A stretch of 64,000 nt of DNA from Mucilaginibacter xinganensis (GCA_026225055.1 JAMFSA010000069.1:57557-121556), one strand, 5' to 3'; counted from the stretch's first letter, positions 47,552 to 56,703 are shown. Made by a program: numbers and translations. The notes: generated by a model not told the origin, from the sequence alone.

Positions 47552-48259
47552 ATGAACAACTCGAAAAACAAATTTTATTCCTTCAGCAAAGCATTGGGAA
47601 TTCTTTCCTTATCGGCATTATTAATGGTTTCCTGCAAAAAAGATAATGACGACGCTTCACCGTCTATTCCACCTGCAAGCCTGGCAATTGCCCATGTTTC
47701 ACCAGGCTCACCGGAATTAGAATTAAAAATCAATGGCACTAAGGTGTCAAAAATGCTGAATTACGGGACGTTCGTCAGCTATGACGCGCTAAGATCAGGT
47801 AAGCAAGAATTCAGTATTAACAAAAAAGGAGGAACGGATGTACTGGCAAGAAGCATGTTCAACCTGAGTCCGAATAAGGCTTATTCAGTATACATTGCTG
47901 ATACGCTAAGTAAACCGATGTTATTTCTGACCGAAGATGATCTAACTATCCCTGCGGCGGGTAAGGCTAAGATCAGGTTTGTAAATCTAAGCCCGGATGC
48001 GGGAGACCTGGATGTTTCTGTTGCTGGCCAGGCAAAAGCCCTTTTCAGCAAAACAAGTTATAAATCAAGCACGGCCTTTATACAGGTTGATCCGGCTGCA
48101 GAGTTAAATCTTGCAATTTCATCTGCTGGAAAAACCACTGCACTTGCAACTTCAAAGATGAAAATCGAAAAAGATAAAATATATACGATCTGGGCAAAAG
48201 GTCTGATTGCAAGTTCAGACAGCACAAAATTGGGAATAACCTTGATCACAAATAAATAG
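47552..48259 (+). CDS. DUF4397 domain lipoprotein
   Basis: A protein of about 235 residues with a lipoprotein signal (LGILSLSALLMVSC followed by a KKDNDD stretch, a typical Bacteroidota export signal for surface lipoproteins) and DUF4397-type beta repeats (LAIAHVSPGSPELELKINGT and KIRFVNLSPDAGDLDVSVAG). The function of DUF4397 is unknown; it is common in secreted Bacteroidota proteins. A longer upstream frame to 47480 has no signal. It is followed by the ECF sigma gene, 99 bp away, with a hairpin between. Confidence 0.8.
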   Translation: MNNSKNKFYSFSKALGILSLSALLMVSCKKDNDDASPSIPPASLAIAHVSPGSPELELKINGTKVSKMLNYGTFVSYDALRSGKQEFSINKKGGTDVLARSMFNLSPNKAYSVYIADTLSKPMLFLTEDDLTIPAAGKAKIRFVNLSPDAGDLDVSVAGQAKALFSKTSYKSSTAFIQVDPAAELNLAISSAGKTTALATSKMKIEKDKIYTIWAKGLIASSDSTKLGITLITNK

Positions 48260-48296
48260 CAATCAAAAATCAATGTGAATGATGCGATGATTAAAT

Positions 48297-48323
48297 CCGT
48301 CACTTGCCTAAGGCAAGTGGCGG
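48297..48323. repeat. near-perfect palindrome before the ECF sigma gene
   Basis: CACTTGCCT-A-AGGCAAGTG, extended by CCG/CGG arms across one mismatch, 36 bp before the GTG start. No T-run follows. It may be an operator or a transcript hairpin between the lipoprotein and the sigma gene. Confidence 0.5.
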
Positions 48324-48346
48324 CTCATCGTCTATGATCTAATTTC

Positions 48347-48353
48347 AAGGAGG
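48347..48353 (+). promoter_or_regulatory. strong Shine-Dalgarno deciding a GTG start
   Basis: AAGGAGG lies five bases before the GTG at 48359. Such a full Shine-Dalgarno is rare among the genes of this window and supports the GTG as start. Confidence 0.6.
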
Positions 48354-48358
48354 TATAA

Positions 48359-48961
48359 GTGTTTTTTAAGGCAGGCGGCGCGGGCAGACAAGTTTACAAA
48401 CTCGATCAGATCATTATAGCGTGTATCAGAGACGAAAAGAAGAATAAAGAGTGGATGTACAAATACTTTTATGGATATATCATGGCAGTTATTTTAAGAT
48501 ACGTAAAACAGGTGGACATAGCCGAAGAACTTGTTAATGACAGTTTCATTAAGACGTTCAGGCATTTGGCAAAGTTCAGGCTGCCTGATGATCCGGCAGT
48601 TCACCTAAAAGCATTTAAAGGCTGGATAGCAAGAATTGCCTCGCGTACTGCGATCGATTTTCTGAAGGTGAACAAGAACCACCATTACTCCGAAGAGATA
48701 AAGGAAGAAACAAATTTTGCCGAATCGGTAAATGTGATCGACAAGATGCAATTTCAGGATATACTGGCGCTGCTGGATGATTTGCCGGAAATCCAGCGGA
48801 TCATATTCAATATGTATGAAATGGAAGGTTATAGCCACCAGGAAATATCAGAAACATTAAGTATACCAATAAAAAACAGCCGTGTTTACCTGGCGCGCGC
48901 AAAAAAGCATTTACGGCAATTATATCAAAACAGTTTATACATTATCGGTTATGCAAGTTGA
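48359..48961 (+). CDS. ECF-type RNA polymerase sigma factor
   Basis: A 200-residue sigma-70 family protein: region 2 around KYFYGYIMAVILRYVKQVDI, EELVNDSFIKTFRHLAKF and GWIARIASRTAIDFLK; region 4 around ILALLDDLPEIQRIIFNMYE and YSHQEISETLSIPIKNSRVY. It would direct polymerase to a small set of promoters. GTG start with a clear Shine-Dalgarno. Its last codons overlap the start of the next gene, a short membrane protein, in the manner of a sigma/anti-sigma pair. Confidence 0.85.
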   Translation: MFFKAGGAGRQVYKLDQIIIACIRDEKKNKEWMYKYFYGYIMAVILRYVKQVDIAEELVNDSFIKTFRHLAKFRLPDDPAVHLKAFKGWIARIASRTAIDFLKVNKNHHYSEEIKEETNFAESVNVIDKMQFQDILALLDDLPEIQRIIFNMYEMEGYSHQEISETLSIPIKNSRVYLARAKKHLRQLYQNSLYIIGYAS

Positions 48962-49277
48962 ATTGATTGGCCATATAAAAAGTGAATTGAAAGACATGGA
49001 GGTTGAATACCGTCCGGGTGCCTGGGAGGATTTCCAGAAACATACCAAAGTCCAAAAAACAAAAGTGGTATGGATGAAAATTCTGTCGAAAGCGGCAGTG
49101 TTATTGATTTTTGCTGCCAGCGCTCTGATTTTTACAATGATGAAATACCATACAGAGTCAAACACAACGACAAGCACCACTGATAAGGCGCTTTATGTGC
49201 TTAAATCTAAAACTATGATTGATAATCACCATGCCCATCATCTTGTGAAAAGAAAGGCTTCCGGTAAAAGAATTTAA
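48951..49277 (+). CDS. short membrane protein, putative anti-sigma factor
   Basis: A 108-residue protein starting at the ATG at 48951, 11 bp before the end of the sigma gene, so translation is probably coupled. An N-terminal cytosolic part (MQVELIGHIKSELKDMEVEY, PGAWEDFQKH) resembles the start of Bacteroidota anti-sigma factors, followed by one membrane helix (AAVLLIFAASALIFTMM) and a short polar C-terminus of about 40 residues. It lacks the large periplasmic domain of FecR-type proteins. The role as anti-sigma is inferred from position and topology. Confidence 0.6.
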   Translation: MQVELIGHIKSELKDMEVEYRPGAWEDFQKHTKVQKTKVVWMKILSKAAVLLIFAASALIFTMMKYHTESNTTTSTTDKALYVLKSKTMIDNHHAHHLVKRKASGKRI

Positions 49278-49380
49278 CAGGTTTCGAACAGGCGACCATT
49301 CAGATATCATATTACGAGTTACATACCCACTCGGCGGATTAAATACTAATCGGTTACTATAATTTTAACAAATTCTATCT

Positions 49381-50616
49381 ATGAAAAATGCTAACAGACC
49401 ATTAGGAGCCCTTGAAAAGGCTTTTTGGCTGCTCGACCAAACCAACCATGTACATTTTGTGCTGGCCGCAGAAATAATTGGAACAAAAACGATTGTGGCC
49501 TGGCGTGACGCAATAGAAGCTATCAAATTGCGCCATCCGCTGATGTCGGTTTATATCAGGGGAAATGGCTATAAAGATCCCGCATTCCAATATGTTCCGG
49601 CATCTTTAATTCCATTCAGAGTCATATTAGGAGATGCGCAGACTAAATGGGAAACCGAAATTGAAAGGGAGCTTTCCGTTCCTTTTGACGGAGGCCAGGC
49701 CCCACTCTTTCGGGCCGTGTTAATCCAGCAGAAAAGCAGGTGCGTGTTTATAATGGCCGTCCATCATTCCGTCTCGGATGGAATTTCGTTAACCTATGTG
49801 TTCCAGGATATTTTTAACGCACTCGCCGGGAAAATTGCCGAGCATTTGCCTGTGCCCTTATCAACGGATGAACTATTGGGATTTAAAGAGACAGACAGCA
49901 AGTTTAAAAACCTGTTTAAGAAATTAAAAGATCAGGGGAACGTTGAAATTAACTTTGGCAAAACTGAAGAAGAAACACCCAGGGTTACCCGGCTGGCCCT
50001 CACTGTTGATCTAACGCAAATTCTCGCTGAGCGGGCAAAACAAGAAAGAACTACAGTTCACGGGGCTTTAAGCGCCGCAGTAGTATTCGCAGGCAGAAAA
50101 ATTAGGCAGGAATGGAATGACAAGCCTGTTCGGATCGTTAATCCGGTGTCAACAAGGAAAGCGTTAAGTGTAGGTGTTGATTCGGGGTTATACATTACTT
50201 CCAAGATAATCACTTTTCAACCCTATACCAATAACACCTTCTGGGACATGGCACGATATGCCACCGAGCAGCTGAAAGGAGTCGGAGAACGGCAGGATTT
50301 AATATTCACTACTGCGGTTTTACGCGAGAAAGTTTTCGGCGACATCGAAATCAAGGAACTTTTGGATCAATTGCAAAAAGGAGTTGCACGGGAGGTCATG
50401 TTATCCAATCTCGGTAGAATACCAATGAAAACAAATTACGGCGAATTGCAACTGGAAGCCATTTGGGGTCCGCTTGCACTGTCCGGATATAAAGGCGACC
50501 AAACCATTGGTGTATCAACACTTAATGGCTCATTGCGATTGTTACATGCAAGCAGAATCCCTTTGGAGTCATTATTAATTCTAATGGAAAAGGAATTAAA
50601 GATTGCCTGTTCGTAG
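49381..50616 (+). CDS. condensation / alcohol acyltransferase-like protein (HHxxxDG)
   Basis: A 411-residue protein of the CoA-dependent acyltransferase superfamily with the active-site motif HHSVSDG (H128, H129, D133). The start RPLGALEKAFWLLDQTNHVH resembles alcohol acetyltransferases and PapA-type enzymes rather than NRPS condensation domains. It should transfer an acyl group from CoA or a carrier to an alcohol or amine; no NRPS, PKS or carrier-protein gene is nearby. Cytosolic. It follows the anti-sigma gene by 103 bp and might be a target of that system, which is inference. Confidence 0.75.
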   Translation: MKNANRPLGALEKAFWLLDQTNHVHFVLAAEIIGTKTIVAWRDAIEAIKLRHPLMSVYIRGNGYKDPAFQYVPASLIPFRVILGDAQTKWETEIERELSVPFDGGQAPLFRAVLIQQKSRCVFIMAVHHSVSDGISLTYVFQDIFNALAGKIAEHLPVPLSTDELLGFKETDSKFKNLFKKLKDQGNVEINFGKTEEETPRVTRLALTVDLTQILAERAKQERTTVHGALSAAVVFAGRKIRQEWNDKPVRIVNPVSTRKALSVGVDSGLYITSKIITFQPYTNNTFWDMARYATEQLKGVGERQDLIFTTAVLREKVFGDIEIKELLDQLQKGVAREVMLSNLGRIPMKTNYGELQLEAIWGPLALSGYKGDQTIGVSTLNGSLRLLHASRIPLESLLILMEKELKIACS

Positions 50617-50780
50617 CGCACCGGGTTTTAATCCTGGTTACACAAATTTCATTATGATCCCACATAGATATCTGACACTTAATATGTCGGTTTCACCGGT
50701 AAATCAGGCGGCTTAAACGCGAAAGTGCTTTATGCAGATACCAAAACAAATACTTTTGGACAGAAATTTAATCAGAACCC

Positions 50781-51818
50781 ATGACTACAATGAACTTTAA
50801 GCTTCTGGATCCATTTCCAAAATTTCAATTTTTAGACGGCCCTACCGGGATTCAGCCGCTTCGTCAATTAAATAAGCAGTTAGGCGGCGTTGAGTTATTT
50901 GTTAAGCGCGATGATATTATGGGAATGGGGCTTGCCGGAAATAAGCTAAGGAAACTGGAATATATTATTGGAGATGCTCTTAAAAATAATGCAGATACAT
51001 TGATCACCTCCGGTGGGCTTCAATCCAATCATGCACGGCTTACCGCGGTGGCTGCAAGCTATTCAAAAATGGACTATGAACTGGTACTTACGGAGGCTGT
51101 TGCAAATGATAATCCTGAATATAAAAAAAATGGGAATATTTTGTTGGAACAAATCCTTGGTGCAAAAATTCATTACCTGACAAAAGGTAAAGATCCTGCA
51201 ACTTTTATTGACGACCGAATTAATTCACTAAGAAAATCCGGTAGAGCCCCTTATCTGATTCCATTAGGAGGCTCCAGCCCCACGGGTTGTTTAGGTTATG
51301 TAAATTGTTTTCAGGAAATTACCGGGCAGGCCGATGAACTTAATATTCATTTCGATTATATTATAGTTCCAAACGGCACCGGAGGCACCCATGCAGGGCT
51401 TTTTGCCGGGCTGAAACTTTCCGGCATGAAAGATATCAGGATCAAATCATACACCGTTCTTAATCATGCCGATGCTGCGCATAATCAGACCCGGGAAAAA
51501 GCCGGGGCAATTTTAAATCTATTAAAATCTGGTCTCACGGCCGAAAGGGATGAATTAGTAATCGACGGCAATTTCCTGGGGGCAGGGTACGGCATTCCTA
51601 CCAACGAGATGAAAGAGGCGGTCAAATTATTAGCCCGAACAGAAGGCATTTTCCTGGATCCTGTTTACACCGGGAAAGCTTTCGCGGGAATGCTTGCTGA
51701 TATTTCCGCCGGAAAATTCCGGAAAGGCGACAAATTATTGTTTATTCTCACAGGAGGCCTGCCGGGTTTGTTCGCCTATCAATCAGCTTTCGGACCAGAG
51801 CTATCACCAGAAAAATAA
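50781..51818 (+). CDS. D-cysteine desulfhydrase / ACC deaminase-like PLP enzyme
   Basis: A 345-residue fold-type II PLP enzyme. GNKLRKLEYII carries the PLP lysine (K55), SGGLQSNHARLTA the conserved SNH segment, GGSSPTGCLGYV and PNGTGGTHAGLFAG the phosphate-binding loops. The family includes D-cysteine desulfhydrase and 1-aminocyclopropane-1-carboxylate deaminase; the former is more usual in Bacteroidota, but the sequence alone does not decide. ATGs at 50781 and 50790 are both possible. It is convergent with the Tat-exported hydrolase. Confidence 0.8.
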   Translation: MTTMNFKLLDPFPKFQFLDGPTGIQPLRQLNKQLGGVELFVKRDDIMGMGLAGNKLRKLEYIIGDALKNNADTLITSGGLQSNHARLTAVAASYSKMDYELVLTEAVANDNPEYKKNGNILLEQILGAKIHYLTKGKDPATFIDDRINSLRKSGRAPYLIPLGGSSPTGCLGYVNCFQEITGQADELNIHFDYIIVPNGTGGTHAGLFAGLKLSGMKDIRIKSYTVLNHADAAHNQTREKAGAILNLLKSGLTAERDELVIDGNFLGAGYGIPTNEMKEAVKLLARTEGIFLDPVYTGKAFAGMLADISAGKFRKGDKLLFILTGGLPGLFAYQSAFGPELSPEK

Positions 51819-51844
51819 GCATTTCCTGGTGATACAAAAGACTA

Positions 51845-52906
51845 TCATATATAACCTGCCACTTCTATAATTGCTTTTGCAAATTCAGCTGGGGCCTCCT
51901 GGGGCAGATTATGACCTATGCCCCCATTAATTGTCTTATGAAAATACTTACCTGAGAATTTATTCTGGTACGATGCCGGTTCCGGATGCGGCGCTCCGTT
52001 GGCGTCACCTTCCATCGTGATCGTTGGAACGGTAATTACCGGTGCTGCGGCAAGACGTTTTTCCAGTCCGTCATACCGGGACTCGCCTTTGACAAGATTT
52101 TGCCGCCAGCGATAGTTATGGATGACAATACTAACATGATCGGGATTATCCAGGGAGGCGGCACTGAGTTCAAACGTGGCATCATTAAAATTCCATTTTG
52201 GAGAGGCAGACTCCCAGATTAACCTGGCAAATTCCCTCCGGTATAGTTTGTATCCTGCCTGTCCGCGTTCAGTAGCGAAATAGAACTGGTACCACCAGCT
52301 ACGTTCAGCTTTTGGGAGCAAAGGCTTTTTACCCGCTTCCTGATTGCCGATCAAATAACCACTCACTGAAACCAGCGCTTTACATCTTTCCGGCCATAGG
52401 GCTGCCAGTATACATGCAGTCCGGGCGCCCCAGTCAAAACCTGCAATCACAGCACCCGCAATGTGTAAGGCGTCCATCAAGGCAATGGTGTCAACGGCGA
52501 TAACTGACTGCTGACCATTGCGCGGCGTTTTGTCTGATAAAAACCGAGTCGTTCCATGGCCTCTTAAATGCGGAGCAATCACACGGAAGCCTGAAGCGAC
52601 CAATATAGGAGCGACTTCAGCAAAACTTTGTATATCGTATGGCCAGCCATGCAGGAGTATAACGACAGGGCCATTTGCCGGGCCAACATCTGCATACCCT
52701 ACATTCAGAACACCCGCATTAACCTGTTTTATATTATTAAATGAGTGGTCCATATTGGTTTTTTTAGGAATTGAGGCTTTTTTCGCAGAAACTTTGGCAT
52801 CTGCTGCTCCTAACATAAAAAAGGGGCCGGTTGCCATTGAAATGGCTGCTATCTCTAAAAATCTGCGACGGCCGGATTTAGTTTCCTCAGCTTTATTTTT
52901 CATCAT
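51845..52906 (-). CDS. Tat-exported alpha/beta hydrolase, Asp nucleophile
   Basis: A 353-residue protein with a twin-arginine signal (SGRRRFLEIAAISMATGPFF), so it is exported folded. The alpha/beta-hydrolase core has the oxyanion motif LLHGWPYDIQSF, Asp nucleophile in AGFDWGARTACIL and the histidine in GGIGHNLPQEAP. The Asp places it with epoxide hydrolases and dehalogenases rather than esterases. Convergent with the PLP enzyme; a terminator (52941-52965) separates it from ohr upstream. No substrate can be named. Confidence 0.8.
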   Translation of the reverse strand: MMKNKAEETKSGRRRFLEIAAISMATGPFFMLGAADAKVSAKKASIPKKTNMDHSFNNIKQVNAGVLNVGYADVGPANGPVVILLHGWPYDIQSFAEVAPILVASGFRVIAPHLRGHGTTRFLSDKTPRNGQQSVIAVDTIALMDALHIAGAVIAGFDWGARTACILAALWPERCKALVSVSGYLIGNQEAGKKPLLPKAERSWWYQFYFATERGQAGYKLYRREFARLIWESASPKWNFNDATFELSAASLDNPDHVSIVIHNYRWRQNLVKGESRYDGLEKRLAAAPVITVPTITMEGDANGAPHPEPASYQNKFSGKYFHKTINGGIGHNLPQEAPAEFAKAIIEVAGYI

Positions 52907-52940
52907 TTGAAATTTTGGATTTAGTAAAATTAAAAGAAAA

Positions 52941-52965
52941 GCCTGACCGTGAATATGGGTCAGGC
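52941..52965 (-). terminator. intrinsic terminator after ohr
   Basis: GCCTGACC / GGTCAGGC, an 8-bp stem; read on the minus strand it is followed by a T-rich run, 12 bp after the ohr stop codon. Confidence 0.7.
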
Positions 52966-52977
52966 CTAAAACGCTGC

Positions 52978-53415
52978 TTAGATCAAATTAATCTCTACTG
53001 CAATGTTTCCGCGGGTCGCTTTGGAATAAGGACAGGTTTGATGTGCAGCATCAGCTAATTTTCTGGCAACTTCAGGTTCAATCCCTGGCAAGCTAATGTT
53101 CAGGCGAGCCTGAAGATAATAGGCCTCACCGTCCAGGCAAAGGTCTACTTCTGCGTTAATGGCGGCATCTTCCGGCACTCGCACCTTCATTTTGCTTGCA
53201 GCGATTTTCATTGCGCCGATAAAGCAGGCAGACCAGCCCGCCGCGAAAAGTTGTTCAGGGTTTGTGCCTGTTCCCGCAGTGCCCGGGATTGAAAGGGCGA
53301 TATCTAAACGACCGTCTGAGCTTTGTGACTTACCGCCGTCACGGCCTCCTGTAGTATGCTCTTTGGCGGTATAAATAACTTTACCGTTTAAGGTACCTGT
53401 TGATGAATTTTCCAT
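52978..53415 (-). CDS. ohr: organic hydroperoxide resistance protein (OsmC/Ohr)
   Basis: A 145-residue OsmC-family protein of the Ohr branch. The peroxidatic Cys64 lies in FAAGWSACFIGAM and the resolving Cys128 in HQTCPYSKATRGN, both in the positions usual for Ohr; GTNPEQLFAAG is a further family mark. Ohr reduces organic hydroperoxides using lipoyl-type reductants. The two lpd-type genes in the window are not adjacent. No OhrR gene is seen beside it. Confidence 0.9.
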   Translation of the reverse strand: MENSSTGTLNGKVIYTAKEHTTGGRDGGKSQSSDGRLDIALSIPGTAGTGTNPEQLFAAGWSACFIGAMKIAASKMKVRVPEDAAINAEVDLCLDGEAYYLQARLNISLPGIEPEVARKLADAAHQTCPYSKATRGNIAVEINLI

Positions 53416-53584
53416 GTTATTGATTAAATTTTGATTTTGTTAAACCAAAAATATCCTGGTTTAGCCGTTACGGCAATGATCAAATAGTTGAAGTAGACAA
53501 AGAAGCACGCGAAGCAAACAATTTCGCAGTTAATAATTCAGGGGTATTTAGAATCAGTGGCAATTCCTGTAATTATTTTCAAAG

Positions 53585-54043
53585 TCATGGAAATACAGAA
53601 GGTTGTTGATTAATAATCATATCAATTCTAGTTTGCGGTTTTATTATTTCACCATTAGTTTCTTTGGGAGCATATCCTTTCAATAGTTTATAACTTACAG
53701 ATAACTTTCCTTGAGCAGATTTCAAGATGATGACAGATTCGACCGATAATATTTTGCCGCTAAAATTACTTCCGTACCACCGGGGATTGCCAATCTGACC
53801 CCAAGTTGTTAATGTGTAAATTTCCCCAGGCTTATGAACTCCGGAACCATTTAGAGCGGCGATTTCCGCGTTTCTATTTCCATAAAGAATAGTCATAATA
53901 CCTCTTACCTGATTGGCTGATGAGGTAATTACTTCCTGCCCCTCAGCATCAAAAATCTCGCGTTTGTGATTTAACTCATTTGCGTGGTTCGTGCAGCCAG
54001 CTAAAAGGCTGATGCAGGCTGTAAAAAATAATCTACTTTTCAT
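53585..54043 (-). CDS. small lipoprotein coupled to the P460 cytochrome gene
   Basis: A 152-residue protein with a short lipoprotein signal ending in LLAGC (Cys17). The mature part is beta-rich (GIMTILYGNRNAEIAAL, PGEIYTLTTWGQIGNPRWYG). Its ATG at 54043 lies 11 bp before the end of the cytochrome gene, which indicates translational coupling and suggests the two proteins work together at the periplasmic face. The WGQIGNPRWYGSNF segment is reminiscent of cytochrome P460-associated proteins; no function was recognised. Confidence 0.65.
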   Translation of the reverse strand: MKSRLFFTACISLLAGCTNHANELNHKREIFDAEGQEVITSSANQVRGIMTILYGNRNAEIAALNGSGVHKPGEIYTLTTWGQIGNPRWYGSNFSGKILSVESVIILKSAQGKLSVSYKLLKGYAPKETNGEIIKPQTRIDMIINQQPSVFP

Positions 54044-55040
54044 TGGGTTGGGATTTTTCCTTCAGTTCAAGGTTTGTAAGGGGAATATTGAAAACGTATC
54101 CATTATCACTCGCTTGTAATTGATGACAGTTAAAACAATCATTCTGGAATAAAATCGTCTTGCCGGTCGGCTCGAGTCTTAAGCCGTTGAATATCGCGAA
54201 TCCCCACCCTCCGGTAGAAGGGTAACGATGCCGATCTTTGATCATTATCTGTGCAGCATTGAAAGTACCCGGCCTGGTGGTCCCATTCTGTTCCTCAATT
54301 TTATTCCACACGATTTTAACAAGAATTGAGCCGTCGGGGAAAGGATTGATTCTATTGTTTCTGATAGCAGCTACTGCTATGCTGTTCGCATAAACAATTC
54401 GCAACGTGGAATTGTCAAACCGGCTTATTGAGCAGATCACCTGCCATTTCCTGTATCCGTTTATGTACTTCACGCCATTTAAAGCAACAGAGTTGGTGTC
54501 CCTTTCTTCTTTCCGGTTCCGGTAATGTTCCAGTTCTTTTTTTGCATTGGTCACTTCTGTCTGCAAACCTTGTGGGTCTATTATCCTATTATTAGGTAAT
54601 GAGTTGAGGTATTGTTTTAGGATCCGGATTTCGGGAGCGGAAAGACGTGCTCCTGGATGCAGTAAAGCATAGCTGGGTAACGGCATCTTTCCCGAAATAA
54701 CTGCATTTACTGTTTTCCATAAAGTGATTTGTTGTTCTTTAGCGGAAAGTTTGTCCCATTCTGAAAAGTTCAGCCTCGAACGGGCTTTCCTAATATCTGC
54801 GACTACGATCCACGCGACCGGCCAAACTTTATCGAACCATTTGAGGCTCGTTTCATTGGAGTGACAATCAAAACAGGCGCGTTCAAAAATTTTGGTTACG
54901 CTATCCGGTGTTTTAATTCTTCCGGAAACAACGGGATTAACACTTGGAGCAGTTTCAAATTGAAGGGATAAAAAGACGACGACCATTATTGTAATAAATA
55001 CGCCAATTTTGTGAGTTGTAGTCCATTTTGTTAGTTTCAT
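54033..55040 (-). CDS. haem-binding domain + cytochrome P460 fusion
   Basis: A 335-residue exported protein: an N-terminal membrane segment (IGVFITIMVVVFLSLQF), a haem-binding domain at about 40-150 with CFDCH (C56-C59-H60) and later a P460-type domain at about 195-325 (YPSTGGWGFAIF and the second haem site CFNCH near residue 307). P460 cytochromes can oxidise hydroxylamine through a lysine cross-linked haem. Two c-type haems are thus predicted in the periplasm. The coupled lipoprotein gene follows. Detoxifying or electron-transfer roles both fit. Confidence 0.8.
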   Translation of the reverse strand: MKLTKWTTTHKIGVFITIMVVVFLSLQFETAPSVNPVVSGRIKTPDSVTKIFERACFDCHSNETSLKWFDKVWPVAWIVVADIRKARSRLNFSEWDKLSAKEQQITLWKTVNAVISGKMPLPSYALLHPGARLSAPEIRILKQYLNSLPNNRIIDPQGLQTEVTNAKKELEHYRNRKEERDTNSVALNGVKYINGYRKWQVICSISRFDNSTLRIVYANSIAVAAIRNNRINPFPDGSILVKIVWNKIEEQNGTTRPGTFNAAQIMIKDRHRYPSTGGWGFAIFNGLRLEPTGKTILFQNDCFNCHQLQASDNGYVFNIPLTNLELKEKSQPNEK

Positions 55041-55412
55041 AATATCTGTCTTTGGGCAGGCGAAACTATCATCGAAGAGAAAGGCTGACTAATGTTAATG
55101 GGGTTAAGCAGACAAATTAATATCTAAAACGTGCAAACATGAACGTTAACGAATTAGTGTCAACAGATTAATTTATATCCGGCACCTCTCAGGCTCATTT
55201 TATCAATACCCGGTCAATTAGTCCCAAGGTCAAGTTACCACTCGCGTCCGAAATGGAAATTTCACTCCTATTCCTATTTGAAATAGCTTTCACCTGAATG
55301 AATGACTGTTTCGCCTGTAACATCGTCCGCTTAGAGTATTTGGAGGTTGAACGCGATGAGATATGGGAATACTTTTGACCAAACATTCATATAAATTATT
55401 AAACTTTCAAAA

Positions 55413-56693
55413 ATGAAAACGATTCAACGCGACATTACCAGCTATCTTATTGCTGGCATTTTCGGAGTTATGCTGCTGGCTGAAGGAGCCAGCTTTGCCC
55501 AAACTACTCCATCGGGGACAAAAGCATCCGATAAAATCCGCCCTTACAAAGTGCACATTTCCGATGCCGCGCTTTCAGACCTTCGCAAAAGAATAGCTGC
55601 TACCCGATGGCCAGAAAAAGAGACTGTTAACGACCGGTCACAAGGTGTACAGCTGGAACAGCTACAACGTTTGGTAAAATACTGGGGCACTGAATATGAC
55701 TGGCGTAAAACCGAGGCAAAATTGAACGCCTTGCCACAGTTTATGACTACAATAGACGGCCTGGACATACAGTTCATCCATGTCAAGTCGAAAAACCCAA
55801 ATGCGCTTCCGATTATCTTAACCCATGGCTGGCCGGGTTCTATCTTTGAACTTATTAAAATAATTGGCCCGCTAACGGATCCAGTTGCCTATGGCGGCAA
55901 AGCAGAAGATTCCTTTGATGTGGTTATACCTTCCATGCCTGGATATGGCTTTTCAGGGAGACCAACAGAAACTGGATGGGACGCAGACCATATTGCAAGG
56001 GCCTGGGCCGAATTAATGAAACGTCTTGGTTATAAAAAGTATGTCGCGCAGGGAGGTGACTGGGGTTCAGTTGTTGCGGACAAGATGGCGCAACAACAAC
56101 CTGAAGGATTGCTTGGAATCCATGTTAACATGCCGGCCACAGTGCCGCCAGAAATAGCAAAAGCGCTTAACGACGGAGATCCGGCACCCGCGGGCCTCTC
56201 AGATAAAGAGAAAGCTGCCTATAAATCACTTAATTATCTGTACACCAAGGGTGCCGGTTACGCGGGAATCATGGTGACACGTCCTCAGACGATTGGTTAC
56301 AGCCTTTCTGACTCCCCGGCAGGGCTTGCAGCTTTTTTCCTGGACAAGTTCAATGACTGGACTTTTAGCGGTGGGAACGCTGAGAAATCCTTGACAAAAG
56401 ATGAAATGCTGGATGACATATCATTGTACTGGCTTACTAATACAGGAGCATCTTCAGCACGTCTTTACTGGGAAAACAACGCTAATAATTTTAACGCTGT
56501 CAATATTACCATACCCGCTGCGATCACTGTTTTTCCGGGTGAGATCTACCAGGCACCACGAAGCTGGGCTGAGCGCAGTTATCACAATTTGATCTACTTC
56601 CACGAAGTTGACAAAGGCGGGCACTTTGCACAGTGGGAACAACCACAACTTTTTGCTGAAGAATTGCGTGAAGCGTTCAAGACTTTGCGCTAA
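55413..56693 (+). CDS. exported epoxide hydrolase (copy 3, intact)
   Basis: A 426-residue paralogue of the gene at 28375. It has a signal peptide (LIAGIFGVMLLAEGASFAQ), EHN domain (IRPYKVHISDAALSDLRKRI ... EYDWRKTEAKLNALP), oxyanion HGWPGS (139-144), nucleophile Asp217 in GGDWGSVV and GGHFAQWEQP at the C-terminus. It should hydrolyse epoxides in the periplasm. The preceding 370 bp hold no gene; a weak sigma-54-like CGGCAC-N5-AGGC lies near 55182. A terminator follows at 56704-56731, then the histidine kinase gene. Confidence 0.85.
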   Translation: MKTIQRDITSYLIAGIFGVMLLAEGASFAQTTPSGTKASDKIRPYKVHISDAALSDLRKRIAATRWPEKETVNDRSQGVQLEQLQRLVKYWGTEYDWRKTEAKLNALPQFMTTIDGLDIQFIHVKSKNPNALPIILTHGWPGSIFELIKIIGPLTDPVAYGGKAEDSFDVVIPSMPGYGFSGRPTETGWDADHIARAWAELMKRLGYKKYVAQGGDWGSVVADKMAQQQPEGLLGIHVNMPATVPPEIAKALNDGDPAPAGLSDKEKAAYKSLNYLYTKGAGYAGIMVTRPQTIGYSLSDSPAGLAAFFLDKFNDWTFSGGNAEKSLTKDEMLDDISLYWLTNTGASSARLYWENNANNFNAVNITIPAAITVFPGEIYQAPRSWAERSYHNLIYFHEVDKGGHFAQWEQPQLFAEELREAFKTLR

Positions 56694-56703
56694 AAAACAT
56701 TTT

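Noticed and set aside
55180..55196. CGGCAC-N5-AGGC before the epoxide hydrolase as a sigma-54 promoter.
   Set aside because: The -12 box lacks TTGC and it lies over 200 bp from the gene; the spacing match alone is weak.
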